Positions 27,864 to 36,191 of a stretch of DNA of 64,000 bases are shown here, piece after piece (the stretch's first letter is position 1; each line of letters begins with the position of its first letter). Source of the stretch: Dechloromonas denitrificans (lineage in GTDB: Bacteria > Pseudomonadota > Gammaproteobacteria > Burkholderiales > Rhodocyclaceae); assembly GCF_020510665.1 (NCBI RefSeq), contig NZ_CP075187.1:3393401-3457400 (forward strand), written 5' to 3'. The position numbers and the translations under genes were made by a program. The notes beneath the pieces were generated by a model. The model was given only the letters and a program-made list of their open reading frames with translations, searched no databases and was not told the origin of the DNA.

Positions 27864-28985
27864 ATGAAAAAAATCGCACTCGCCATTGCCTGCCTCGGCA
27901 CCCTGGCTGCTCCCTTGGCCGTCCAGGCCCAAACGGTCGTCAAGATCGCCTTTGCCGGGCCGCTCACCGGCCCCGTCGCTCACGTCGGCAAGGACGAAGA
28001 ATTCGGCACGCTCCTCGCGCTCGATGATGCCAACGCCAAAGGGCTGACCATCGGTGGACAGAAAGTCCGCTTCGAACTGATGGCCGAAGATGACCAAGGC
28101 GATCCGCGCCAGGCAACCGTCGTCGCCCAGCGCATCGTTGATGCCGGTGCCAAAGGCGTCGTCGGCCACGTGACCTCGGGCGCCGCCATTCCGGCCGCCG
28201 CAATTTACGAACAAGGCGGCGTTCCGGCCATCACGCCGTCGGCGACCAGCCCGAAACTGACACAACAGGGCTTCAAGGTTGCCTACCGCGTTATCGCCAA
28301 CGACTTCCAGCAGGGCGAAGCGATGGCCAAGTACGCGGTCGACGCACTCAAAGCCAAGAAAATCGCCATCGTCGACGATCGCACCGCCTACGGTCAGGGG
28401 CTCGGCGATGCACTGGCCGACAACCTGAAGAAACTCGGCGTACAAGTCATCGCCCGCGAATACACGACCGACAAAGCCGTCGACTTCACCGCCTTGCTGA
28501 CCCGCCTCAAGAGCAAGCAACCGGATGCCATCTTCTACGGCGGCATGGATGCCCAGGGCGCACCGATGCTCAAGCAGATCAAGCAGCTCGGCATCAACAC
28601 CAAGTTCCTGGCCGGCGACGGTGTCTGTACCGGCGAAATGCTCAAGCTTGCCGCCCAGGCCATGTCACCGGACGTTTATTGCACCCAGGCCGGCCTGCCG
28701 GCCGAGAAAATGCCGGGTGGCACCGAGTTCAAGAAACGCTTCAAGCAGCGCTTCAACACCGATGTCCAACTCTACGCACCTTATGCCTACGACGCCGCCA
28801 ACGCGCTGATCGAAGCCATGAAGCTGGCCAACTCGGTTGATCCGGCCAAGTACCTGCCGCTGCTGCAGAAGGTGAACTTCAAGGGCGTCACCGGCACCGT
28901 GGCTTTCGACCCGAAGGGCGACAACCGCTTTGGTGGCATCTCGCTGTATCAGTTCAAGGACGGCAAGTGGGCGGTCATTAACTGA
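27864..28985 (+). CDS. branched-chain amino acid ABC transporter substrate-binding protein
   Basis: A 373-residue periplasmic binding protein of the Leu/Ile/Val type: signal peptide (MKKIALAIACLGTLAAPLAVQAQ), then VVKIAFAGPLTGPVAHVGKD and the family segments GVVGHVTSGAAIPAAAIYEQ (in part) and RTAYGQGLGDALADNL. An AAGGA ribosome site precedes the ATG. No permease or ATPase for this family is adjacent, so it is an orphan that must use components encoded elsewhere. A clear terminator follows. Confidence 0.93.
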   Translation: MKKIALAIACLGTLAAPLAVQAQTVVKIAFAGPLTGPVAHVGKDEEFGTLLALDDANAKGLTIGGQKVRFELMAEDDQGDPRQATVVAQRIVDAGAKGVVGHVTSGAAIPAAAIYEQGGVPAITPSATSPKLTQQGFKVAYRVIANDFQQGEAMAKYAVDALKAKKIAIVDDRTAYGQGLGDALADNLKKLGVQVIAREYTTDKAVDFTALLTRLKSKQPDAIFYGGMDAQGAPMLKQIKQLGINTKFLAGDGVCTGEMLKLAAQAMSPDVYCTQAGLPAEKMPGGTEFKKRFKQRFNTDVQLYAPYAYDAANALIEAMKLANSVDPAKYLPLLQKVNFKGVTGTVAFDPKGDNRFGGISLYQFKDGKWAVIN

Positions 28986-29004
28986 ACGTCAGCAACACCG
29001 ATCG

Positions 29005-29035
29005 ATGCCCTCCGCTGGCCGGAGGGCATTTTTTT
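29005..29035 (+). terminator. rho-independent terminator after the binding-protein gene
   Basis: The stem ATGCCCTCCG / CGGAGGGCAT with a CTGGC loop is followed by seven Ts. It lies 20 bases after the stop codon. Confidence 0.92.
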
Positions 29036-29095
29036 GCCCGGACAATAGCGCCCGATCGCACTTCAACAATGGCAAAGACGATCAGCGCTGCGGCC

Positions 29096-30664
29096 TCAGT
29101 CCCGACCGCCATGCCGTTCCTGCCGCTGAACCAGGGCGCTTGAAGCCTTGGGCAGCGGTTTTTCCCTATCCTTCAGCAAACCGGCCAGACAGGCTGGATT
29201 GGATCGGGCGCCGCTGGCCTGATAGTCAGCCAGAAGCATCGGGCGGACCGCCTCTCCGGGCTGGCCGAGTACGCTGGTCAGGTAGTCGAACAGGCCATCG
29301 AGCAGCATTTCCGGACTCAAGCCGCTGGTTTTCTGCCGAGTCTCCCAGAGCCAGTCGCTGAAAGCGAGAAAAGCATAGAACGGAGAGGGCGCCTCAAGCA
29401 GGCTTGCCAGCGTTGCCGGGAAACGGCCTGAATTGGCGATCAGATCCCAGTAACGGGCAAAACGGGTGAAGCGTTGCACGGTCGACGCATCGATAACGCC
29501 GGTTTGGGTGATGGTGTAGGGCGGCTGGGTGTCATAGACCATGCCGTATTCAAGCGTATGCCGGGCAATCGGCGTGCCGCGCAGGCGTTTCAGGATACCC
29601 AGCTGGATTTCGTCAGGCTTCAGCGCATACAGGCGGTCAAAGCCCGCCGCAAAACTGGACAGCGTTTCACCGGGCAGGCCGAAGATCAGGTCGGTGTGCA
29701 GGTGAGCATGACTGTGCCTGACCAGCCAGTCGAGATTGGTGCAGGTCCTGTCATTGTCCTGACGACGCGAGATGCCTTGCTGGACGGCCGGATTGAAGCT
29801 CTGGATGCCAATTTCAAACTGCAGTACGCCAGGCGGGAAGCGAGCGATCATTGCTTTCAGGCGATCCGGCAAATGGTCGGGAACCACCTCGAAATGCAGG
29901 AAAAGGTCGGGCGTCAGACGATCGATGAAGAATTCCAGGATGCGTAGCGAACTGTCGATCTTGAGATTGAAGGTACGATCGACAAATTTGAAGTTGCGCG
30001 CTCCGCGCTGGTAGAGCGTTTCCAGGGCAGAGAGAAAGCGGGCTTCATCAAAGGCCCAGGCCGTTTTGTCGAGTGCGCTGAGGCAGAACTCGCATTTGAA
30101 CGGGCAGCCGCGCGACGCTTCGACATAAAGCAGGCGATGCGCCAGATCATCGGCACTCAATTCGGCATAGGGCAATTCGATCTCGGCCAGGCTGGCCTGC
30201 TCGCCAGCGATCACTTTCATCAAGGGTTGCGGCCCATGCAGCAAGGCGCGGCATAACTTGGGGAAACTGACGTCACCCCAGCCGGTAACCAGATAATCAG
30301 CTAGCCGGACGATTTCCTGCTCGTCCCATTCGTGGCTCACTTCCGGCCCACCCAGAACGATGATCAACGCGGGCCGCCGGGCCTTCAATTGACGAATGAC
30401 ATCGGTCGTCTGCCGCACATTCCAGATATAAACCCCGAAACCGACGATCTGGCGGACGCCATCACGAGCTTCGCCAAGTTCGGCGAGCAGCGCATCGACA
30501 ATTTCGGCGATCGGGCGGGCGATCGTGAATTCGCGCAACACCGTTGCGGCGCGCAGTTCAGCGCCGCCATGGCGGGCCATATTGGCCAGCAGATAGCGCA
30601 ATCCCAGCGAAGCATGGATGTATTTGGCGTTAAGGGTCGAAAGCAGAATGGCAGGCGGTGTCAT
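29096..30664 (-). CDS. B12-binding domain radical SAM protein (DUF4080-type)
   Basis: A 522-residue enzyme with an N-terminal cobalamin-binding-like Rossmann domain (about 1-150), a radical SAM core with the cluster motif in SRGCPFKCEFC (about residues 190-200) and a C-terminal DUF4080-type region. Members of this group are poorly characterised; some methylate unactivated carbons. It lies on the opposite strand to its neighbours, between a binding-protein gene and the permease gene, and is part of the insert dividing the NodI/NodJ-like pair. Confidence 0.88.
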   Translation of the reverse strand: MTPPAILLSTLNAKYIHASLGLRYLLANMARHGGAELRAATVLREFTIARPIAEIVDALLAELGEARDGVRQIVGFGVYIWNVRQTTDVIRQLKARRPALIIVLGGPEVSHEWDEQEIVRLADYLVTGWGDVSFPKLCRALLHGPQPLMKVIAGEQASLAEIELPYAELSADDLAHRLLYVEASRGCPFKCEFCLSALDKTAWAFDEARFLSALETLYQRGARNFKFVDRTFNLKIDSSLRILEFFIDRLTPDLFLHFEVVPDHLPDRLKAMIARFPPGVLQFEIGIQSFNPAVQQGISRRQDNDRTCTNLDWLVRHSHAHLHTDLIFGLPGETLSSFAAGFDRLYALKPDEIQLGILKRLRGTPIARHTLEYGMVYDTQPPYTITQTGVIDASTVQRFTRFARYWDLIANSGRFPATLASLLEAPSPFYAFLAFSDWLWETRQKTSGLSPEMLLDGLFDYLTSVLGQPGEAVRPMLLADYQASGARSNPACLAGLLKDREKPLPKASSALVQRQERHGGRD

Positions 30665-30703
30665 GTTGCTATTTTGACATCCCGGCCAGCCATTCCGCGA
30701 TGA

Positions 30704-30714
30704 CTGCGGTCGAC
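30704..30714 (-). repeat. intergenic copy of the GTCGACCGCAG word
   Basis: Exact copy on the minus strand in the 168-base gap between the divergent radical SAM and permease genes. One of ten copies in the window. Confidence 0.6.
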
Positions 30715-30832
30715 CTTCGACTCGGGGCCAAATTGGCTGCCCGGCTTCTCGGCACCATCAACTTGCCAGGATTGTGCGGCACGACTTCACAGTAAAATGG
30801 CAGCCTTATTTCATTTTGCCGGGAGCGCACGC

Positions 30833-31603
30833 ATGCCGCCCATATCGCTGAGTATTGGCTGGCGCCCTGTCTGGCAGCGCAATTTTCTCGTCTGGCGCAA
30901 ACTCGCCCTGCCATCGATTCTGGGCAATCTGGCCGATCCGCTGATCTACCTGCTGGGGCTGGGTTACGGCCTGGGCGCCATGCTGCCCAGCGTCGACGGC
31001 CGGCCATATGTCGCGTTTCTGGCAGCCGGCACCGTTTGTGCGTCAACCATGAACTCGGCAACCTTCGAAGCCCTGTACTCGTCCTTCTCGCGCATGCACG
31101 TCCAGAAAACCTGGGATGCCATTCTCAACACGCCGCTCGGCCTAAACGATGTCGTCGCCGGCGAACTGTTCTGGGCCGCGACCAAATCGCTCTTCTCCGG
31201 GGCGGCCATCCTGGTCGTGATCAGCGCCATGGGGCTGACCAGCGGCAACCTCGTTCTCTGGGCGCTGCCGGCGATTGTCCTGACTGGACTGGCTTTCGCG
31301 GCACTGGGGCTGATCTGGAATGCGCTGGCGCCGTCCTACGATTTCTTCATGTACTACTTCACGCTGTTCATCACGCCGATGACGCTGATTTCCGGCGTTT
31401 TCTTCCCGACCGAGCAATTGCCCGGCTGGCTTGCCGCCATCGGTGGCTGGCTACCGCTGGCTCAAGGCGTTGCCCTGGTCCGGCCACTGCTTGCCGGACA
31501 ATTCCCGGACAACGCCCTGATCCATATCGGCGTACTGCTGGCCACGACGGCCATCGCCTTTGCCATTGCACTGCGCCTGACCCGGCGGCGCCTGCTCAAG
31601 TAG
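30833..31603 (+). CDS. ABC-2 type transporter permease, NodJ-like
   Basis: A 256-residue membrane protein with six hydrophobic helices of the ABC-2 type. Segments such as ILGNLADPLIYLLGLGYGLG, TMNSATFEALYSSFSRM and the C-terminal FFPTEQLPGWLAAIGGWLPL are characteristic of NodJ-like exporters. It should pair with the ATPase at 26789-27706. The ATG at 30833 follows a GGGAG ribosome site; the ATG at 30797 would add 12 unrelated residues. The exported substrate is unknown. Confidence 0.88.
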   Translation: MPPISLSIGWRPVWQRNFLVWRKLALPSILGNLADPLIYLLGLGYGLGAMLPSVDGRPYVAFLAAGTVCASTMNSATFEALYSSFSRMHVQKTWDAILNTPLGLNDVVAGELFWAATKSLFSGAAILVVISAMGLTSGNLVLWALPAIVLTGLAFAALGLIWNALAPSYDFFMYYFTLFITPMTLISGVFFPTEQLPGWLAAIGGWLPLAQGVALVRPLLAGQFPDNALIHIGVLLATTAIAFAIALRLTRRRLLK

Positions 31604-31612
31604 AATCAGGCC

Positions 31613-31933
31613 ATGGAACCCTTGCTGATCCTCACCAACTGCCCGGACGAAAGTGTCGCCAACACGATTGCGCTGGCGGTCGTCGAAAGCGGCCTGGCAG
31701 CTTGCGTCAACATCCTGCCGCGTGTCGAATCGATCTACCGCTGGCAGGGCGCCGTCGAATCGGCCAGCGAAATCCCCCTGTTGATCAAGTCGACCGCAGC
31801 AAACTACGCGGCGCTTGAAACCACCATTCGCCAACGCCACCCCTACGAAGTGCCGGAAATCATCGCGCTGCCGATCACGCATGGTTTACCGGCCTATTTA
31901 AACTGGGTCAGCGCAGAAACACTCCAATCATGA
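31613..31933 (+). CDS. cutA: divalent cation tolerance protein CutA
   Basis: A 106-residue CutA1. The core is recognisable: TNCPDESVANTIALAVVESGLAACVNI in pieces, then RVESIYRWQGAVE and a C-terminal YEVPEIIALPITHG. It forms stable trimers of ferredoxin-like folds and has been linked to copper tolerance in E. coli, though its molecular role is unclear. Placement directly before dsbD (4-base overlap) matches the classic cutA-dsbD arrangement. Confidence 0.95.
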   Translation: MEPLLILTNCPDESVANTIALAVVESGLAACVNILPRVESIYRWQGAVESASEIPLLIKSTAANYAALETTIRQRHPYEVPEIIALPITHGLPAYLNWVSAETLQS

Positions 31934-33696
31934 TGCGCACACTTTTCCTGCTTCTTGCCTTCCTGACCTCACTGGTTCACGCTCAGGAATTTCTCGACCC
32001 GGCCGTTGCCTTCAAACCAACAGCCCGAGCGATCGACGGGCAGACGGTCGAAATCAGCTTCGAGATCGCCAAAGGCTATTACCTCTACCGCGACAAGTTC
32101 CGCTTCAGCATCGAGGCGGAGGGAGCCACCGCGGGCAACCCGGTTTTACCCAAGGGCAAGGAAAAGAACGACGAAAATTTCGGCAAGGTCGAGGTTTATT
32201 ACAAGAGCGCGGTCGTCCGCCTGCCTGTTGAACGCAGCGTTTCCGGGGCGTTGCCGATCAAGCTGAATGTCACCTCGCAAGGCTGTGCCGACGCTGGCGT
32301 CTGTTACCCGCCGCAAACCCAGGCACTGAACTTGACCCTGCCCGACCCGGGCAGTGCTCCCGCCACGATTGCTGCGGTCGACGGCGACGAAAGCGGCACA
32401 ATTGCCGCGACCCTGAAAAATGCCGGTTTCCTGGCCAACCTTGCCTTCTTCTTTCTGGCCGGACTGGGCTTGTCGCTGACGCCTTGCGTCTTTCCGATGA
32501 TTCCCATCCTGTCCGGCATCATCGCCGGTCAGGGCCACCGGATTTCGCGCAGCCGCGGCTTTGCCCTGTCTCTCGCCTACGTGCTCGGCATGGCGGTGAC
32601 TTATTCAGCCGTCGGCATTGCGGCAGGACTAACCGGCACGCTGCTGTCCACCGCCCTGCAAAACCCGTGGGTACTGGGTGGCTTTGCGACGGTTTTCGTC
32701 ATTCTTTCGTTCTCGATGTTCGGCTTCTACGAACTGCAACTACCGACTGCGCTGCAAAGCAAATTGTCGGAAGAATCCGGCCATCTGCAAGGCGGGCGCG
32801 GTATCGGCGTCTTCATCATGGGCGCACTCTCGGCCCTGATCGTCGGCCCCTGCGTCGCGGCCCCGCTGGCCGGCGCGCTGCTTTACATCGGCCAGACCGG
32901 CGATGCCGTCCTCGGCGGCATGGCGCTCTTCCTGATGGCACTCGGCATGGGCGTACCGCTGCTCATCGTCGGTCTATCGGCCGGCACGCTGCTGCCCAAA
33001 GCCGGCGCATGGATGGAAGCGGTCAAGAAAAGCTTCGGCGTTCTGCTGCTGGCCACGGCCGTCTGGCTGGTTTCACCGGTGATTCCGGCGGTTGCCCAGA
33101 TGCTCGCCTGGGCGGCGCTGCTGATCATCCCGGCCATTTTCCTGCACGCACTCGACCCGCTGCCGCCACATGCCAAAGGCTGGCACCGTTTCTGGAAAGG
33201 CATCGGCATCGTCATGTTGCTGACCGGTGCGGCCCTGTTGATCGGTGCGCTGGCCGGCAATCGCGATCCGCTGCAACCGCTCGCCGGCCTGCGCGGGCAA
33301 GCCCTGGCCGCAGAAAGCCCGAAACTGGCGTTCGAGAAAGTCAGCAGCGTCAGCGAACTCGAACAAGCTGTCCGCGCAGCCGGCAAACCGGTGATGCTCG
33401 ATTTTTATGCCGACTGGTGCGTTTCCTGCAAGGAAATGGAGCGTTTTACCTTTGCCGATCCGGGCGTACAGGCCCAATTGGCCGGTTTCAAACTGCTCAA
33501 GGCGGATGTCACGGCCAATACGGCCGACGACAAGGCGCTACTCGCCCGTTTTGGCTTGTTCGGACCGCCCGGCATCCTGTTCTTCGATGCCACCGGCAAG
33601 GAAATAAAGACTATTCGCGTTGTCGGTTTCCAGGATACGGCGGCCTTCCTTCAAAGCCTGAGCAAGATTCGGTCGTCACCCGGCAAAAGTGCCTGA
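31930..33696 (+). CDS. dsbD: thiol:disulfide interchange protein DsbD
   Basis: A 588-residue transmembrane reductant conduit. It has a signal peptide, an N-terminal periplasmic domain with the paired Cys in GCADAGVCYP (about 115-122), a central eight-helix domain with Cys in LTPCVFP and VGPCVAAP, and a C-terminal thioredoxin domain with WCVSC (about 497-501). It passes electrons from cytoplasmic thioredoxin to periplasmic DsbC/CcmG. It overlaps cutA by 4 bases. The aryl-polyene-type cluster starts 43 bases after its stop. Confidence 0.96.
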   Translation: MMRTLFLLLAFLTSLVHAQEFLDPAVAFKPTARAIDGQTVEISFEIAKGYYLYRDKFRFSIEAEGATAGNPVLPKGKEKNDENFGKVEVYYKSAVVRLPVERSVSGALPIKLNVTSQGCADAGVCYPPQTQALNLTLPDPGSAPATIAAVDGDESGTIAATLKNAGFLANLAFFFLAGLGLSLTPCVFPMIPILSGIIAGQGHRISRSRGFALSLAYVLGMAVTYSAVGIAAGLTGTLLSTALQNPWVLGGFATVFVILSFSMFGFYELQLPTALQSKLSEESGHLQGGRGIGVFIMGALSALIVGPCVAAPLAGALLYIGQTGDAVLGGMALFLMALGMGVPLLIVGLSAGTLLPKAGAWMEAVKKSFGVLLLATAVWLVSPVIPAVAQMLAWAALLIIPAIFLHALDPLPPHAKGWHRFWKGIGIVMLLTGAALLIGALAGNRDPLQPLAGLRGQALAAESPKLAFEKVSSVSELEQAVRAAGKPVMLDFYADWCVSCKEMERFTFADPGVQAQLAGFKLLKADVTANTADDKALLARFGLFGPPGILFFDATGKEIKTIRVVGFQDTAAFLQSLSKIRSSPGKSA

Positions 33697-33700
33697 TTTT

Positions 33701-33728
33701 TTGTAAATACCGTCTATTCGGCTAAAAT
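33701..33728 (+). promoter_or_regulatory. probable promoter of the aryl-polyene plus arm
   Basis: TTGTAA (33701-33706) and TAAAAT (33723-33728) are 16 bases apart. The predicted start near 33735 is only about four bases before the ACP ATG at 33739, and no ribosome site is seen, so the mRNA may be nearly leaderless. Confidence 0.45.
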
Positions 33729-33738
33729 ATTGCCCACT

Positions 33739-33975
33739 ATGGATTCTCTTGGCCTGATCCGCGAATTTCTTCATGACCGACTGGGGATTGCCCCGGATAC
33801 GGTTGTTCCCGATGCCCCCCTGGATGATCTTGGGGTCGATTCGCTGATGCTGCTCGAATTGATGTTCGAGTTTGAAGACCGTTTCGGCATCACCCTTTCC
33901 AAAGATCTGAAAAGCCCGAAAACCGTTGGCGAAATGGCGACGCTGATGGATCAACTACGCAGCGAACAGAGCTGA
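33739..33975 (+). CDS. acyl carrier protein (aryl-polyene cluster ACP 1)
   Basis: A 78-residue ACP. The phosphopantetheine attachment serine is Ser35 in LGVDSLMLLEL. It is a likely carrier for the aryl starter or growing polyene chain. The ATG at 33739 is preferred to an upstream TTG at 33730. No Shine-Dalgarno is visible. It is the first gene of a long, tightly packed run to 48196; the ketosynthase starts 3 bases after its stop. The phosphopantetheinyl transferase that must activate it is not in the window. Confidence 0.92.
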   Translation: MDSLGLIREFLHDRLGIAPDTVVPDAPLDDLGVDSLMLLELMFEFEDRFGITLSKDLKSPKTVGEMATLMDQLRSEQS

Positions 33976-33978
33976 GCG

Positions 33979-35229
33979 ATGAGCCAGCGGCGGGTAGCAA
34001 TCACCGGGCTGGGTCTGATCAGCCCCTACGGCGGCGACCTGTCCGATTTCTTTGCGCGCCTGCTCGCCGGTGAATCTGCCGTACGGCATTTGCTGACCGA
34101 CGATATTCCCCGCCCCCTGAGCATTCCTTTTGTCAGTTGCCCGGCTTTCGACGCCGATGCGACGCTCGGTCGGCCGCTGGCCGGCACCATGGATCGCTTC
34201 GCCCAGCTCGGCACCGCAGCCGCTTTCGATGCCTGGCAAGATGCCGGCCTGTTGCGCGGTCAACCTGCCGAAAACCGTGAAAACTGGGGCGTTGCCTGGG
34301 GCACCGCACTGGGCGGCACGCTGGCTTATGAAAAGGGCTATCGCGAACTGTGGCAGAAGGGGCGCGAGCGCGTCTCGCCGCTCTCGGTCATCCTCGGCAT
34401 GAACAACGCGGCCAATGCCCATATTTCGATCCAGCTCGGGCTGGGCGGTGTCAGCATGAGCCATACCGTTGCCTGTGCCTCGTCAGCCATCGCCATCGGA
34501 GAAGCTTTCCGTCGCGTACGCAGCGGTGAGGCAACGATCATGCTGACCGGCGGCTCCGATGTCCCGCAAGCCTACGGCGTGGCCCGTGCCTGGGAAGCGC
34601 TGCGCGTCATGGCCAGCGGCGATGAAACAAGCTCACCGACCGCCTGCCGGCCCTTCAGTGCCGACCGGACCGGGCTGGTGCTCGGCGAGGGTGGGGCGGC
34701 GCTGGTGCTCGAAGACTGGGAACACGCCGTGGCACGCGGAGCGCGCATCCACGCCGAACTGGTCGGCTATGGCACAAGCTGCGACCACAGCCACCTGGTT
34801 CGCCCGGAAGCAGCCGGCCAGGTTCGCGCATTGCATGCAGCCCTGGCTGACGGCGGCCTGCTGGCCGACGAAATCGATTACGTCAATGCGCACGGCACGG
34901 CCACCGCCGAAGGCGACCCGGTCGAAATCTCGGCCCTGAAAGCCGTTTTTGGCGAGCGTGCCAGCCGCCTGGCCGTCAGCGCCACCAAGTCGATGCACGG
35001 CCACCAGCTTGGCGCAGCCGGTGCGATCGAAGCGATCATCACGGTCCTTGCCCTGCGCGAACAGGCCATTCCGCCGACCGCACACCTGAACCAGGCTGAC
35101 CCGGCCTGCCTTGGCGTCGACCACGTTACGACGGCGCGGTGCGGCAAGCCCCTGCGCGCCGCCTTGTCCAATTCCTTCGCTTTTGGCGGCAGCAACGCGG
35201 TGCTCGCGTTTCGCAGCGTCAATGCCTAG
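33979..35229 (+). CDS. beta-ketoacyl-ACP synthase (aryl-polyene cluster KS 1)
   Basis: A 416-residue FabF-like ketosynthase with a complete triad: Cys166 in TVACASSA, His about 311 in HGTATAEGD and His about 344 in MHGHQLGAAGA. It condenses an acyl chain with malonyl-ACP. It starts 3 bases after ACP 1 and is followed by ACP 2. In E. coli-type aryl-polyene clusters a separate ketosynthase also accompanies the elongating KS/CLF pair; this copy may serve initiation or supply a second acyl chain. Confidence 0.93.
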   Translation: MSQRRVAITGLGLISPYGGDLSDFFARLLAGESAVRHLLTDDIPRPLSIPFVSCPAFDADATLGRPLAGTMDRFAQLGTAAAFDAWQDAGLLRGQPAENRENWGVAWGTALGGTLAYEKGYRELWQKGRERVSPLSVILGMNNAANAHISIQLGLGGVSMSHTVACASSAIAIGEAFRRVRSGEATIMLTGGSDVPQAYGVARAWEALRVMASGDETSSPTACRPFSADRTGLVLGEGGAALVLEDWEHAVARGARIHAELVGYGTSCDHSHLVRPEAAGQVRALHAALADGGLLADEIDYVNAHGTATAEGDPVEISALKAVFGERASRLAVSATKSMHGHQLGAAGAIEAIITVLALREQAIPPTAHLNQADPACLGVDHVTTARCGKPLRAALSNSFAFGGSNAVLAFRSVNA

Positions 35230-35247
35230 TTCCCGGAAATCACTGCG

Positions 35248-35532
35248 ATGACCCAAGACTCCGCCCAACAAGCCATCGAAGCACTTTTGCCGGAAGTGGC
35301 CGAACTGATCATTTCAGCGCTCAACCTCGACCTGGCCGCCGATGAAATCGAAGCCGATGCCCCGCTGTTCGGCGATGGCCTGGGGCTGGATTCAATCGAC
35401 ATTCTTGAACTGGCGCTGGTTATTTCGAAACGCTATGGTTTCCAGTTGCGCTCGGACAACGAAGACAATATTCGTATTTTCTCGTCACTGCGCGCCCTGG
35501 CAACCCATATCGCCAGCCAGCGAACGAAATGA
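35248..35532 (+). CDS. acyl carrier protein (aryl-polyene cluster ACP 2)
   Basis: A 94-residue ACP with the modified serine Ser49 in GLGLDSIDILEL. Its sequence is distinct from ACP 1. Two ACPs are usual in aryl-polyene clusters. It overlaps the following membrane protein gene by 4 bases. Confidence 0.92.
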   Translation: MTQDSAQQAIEALLPEVAELIISALNLDLAADEIEADAPLFGDGLGLDSIDILELALVISKRYGFQLRSDNEDNIRIFSSLRALATHIASQRTK

Positions 35533-36191
35533 CCGGGTTGGGCCCGACCGCCATTCTGCGCGGTCTTGCGGTCGGCCTGCTGGTCGTCGCCTGGGCTGTG
35601 CTAGCCCACTACGGCAGCGCCGGCGACAGCCCCTCCGATCTCTCTGCCGCACTGGCCTGTGCGCCACTCCTGGCGATTGTCGTCATCGTCCTCTGGCGCG
35701 TCGGCAGTCCCCTCCGGGTCGCACTCGGCGGCCTGGTCGTGCTTGCCGTGCTGGTCTGGCAGTGGCCGCTGCTGCGCCAGAACATCGCGCTGCTCTACTT
35801 TATCCAGCACGTCGGGACGAATCTGGCACTCGGCGCCCTGTTCGGCCGTACCCTGCTCAAGGGACGCGTGCCGCTCGTCACCCATTTCGCCCGGCTGGCC
35901 CACGATGGCATCATTTCGCCACTCAAGGAAAAATACACGCGGCGCGTGACGATCGCCTGGGCAAGCTATTTCATGTTGACGGCGCTGATCTCCACCATCC
36001 TGTTCGTCTTCGCCCCGGCGAGCGTGTGGTCGACCTTCGCTAACCTGCTTGGCACCGTATTGATCGCCCTGATGTTCGTCATCGAACACCTTGTCCGACT
36101 GCGTGCGCTGCCGCCGGAAGATCAGTCGAGCATCGCTGACACCATCCGCGGCTATCGCCTTTCCACCCGTCAAAAGACAGAAAGTTCATGA
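35529..36191 (+). CDS. COG4648-like membrane protein of the aryl-polyene cluster
   Basis: A 220-residue protein with about six hydrophobic segments (near 12-30, 42-58, 65-85, 90-105, 140-160 and 165-185). Similar uncharacterised membrane proteins (COG4648) accompany aryl-polyene and related fatty-acid-like clusters. It may hold the soluble synthase enzymes at the membrane, but that is inference. It overlaps genes on both sides by 4 bases. Confidence 0.7.
   Translation: MTGLGPTAILRGLAVGLLVVAWAVLAHYGSAGDSPSDLSAALACAPLLAIVVIVLWRVGSPLRVALGGLVVLAVLVWQWPLLRQNIALLYFIQHVGTNLALGALFGRTLLKGRVPLVTHFARLAHDGIISPLKEKYTRRVTIAWASYFMLTALISTILFVFAPASVWSTFANLLGTVLIALMFVIEHLVRLRALPPEDQSSIADTIRGYRLSTRQKTESS

Noticed and set aside
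32484..33725. 413-residue plus-strand frame offset from dsbD
   Set aside because: Arg/Gly-rich shadow of dsbD, whose own frame has all family motifs.
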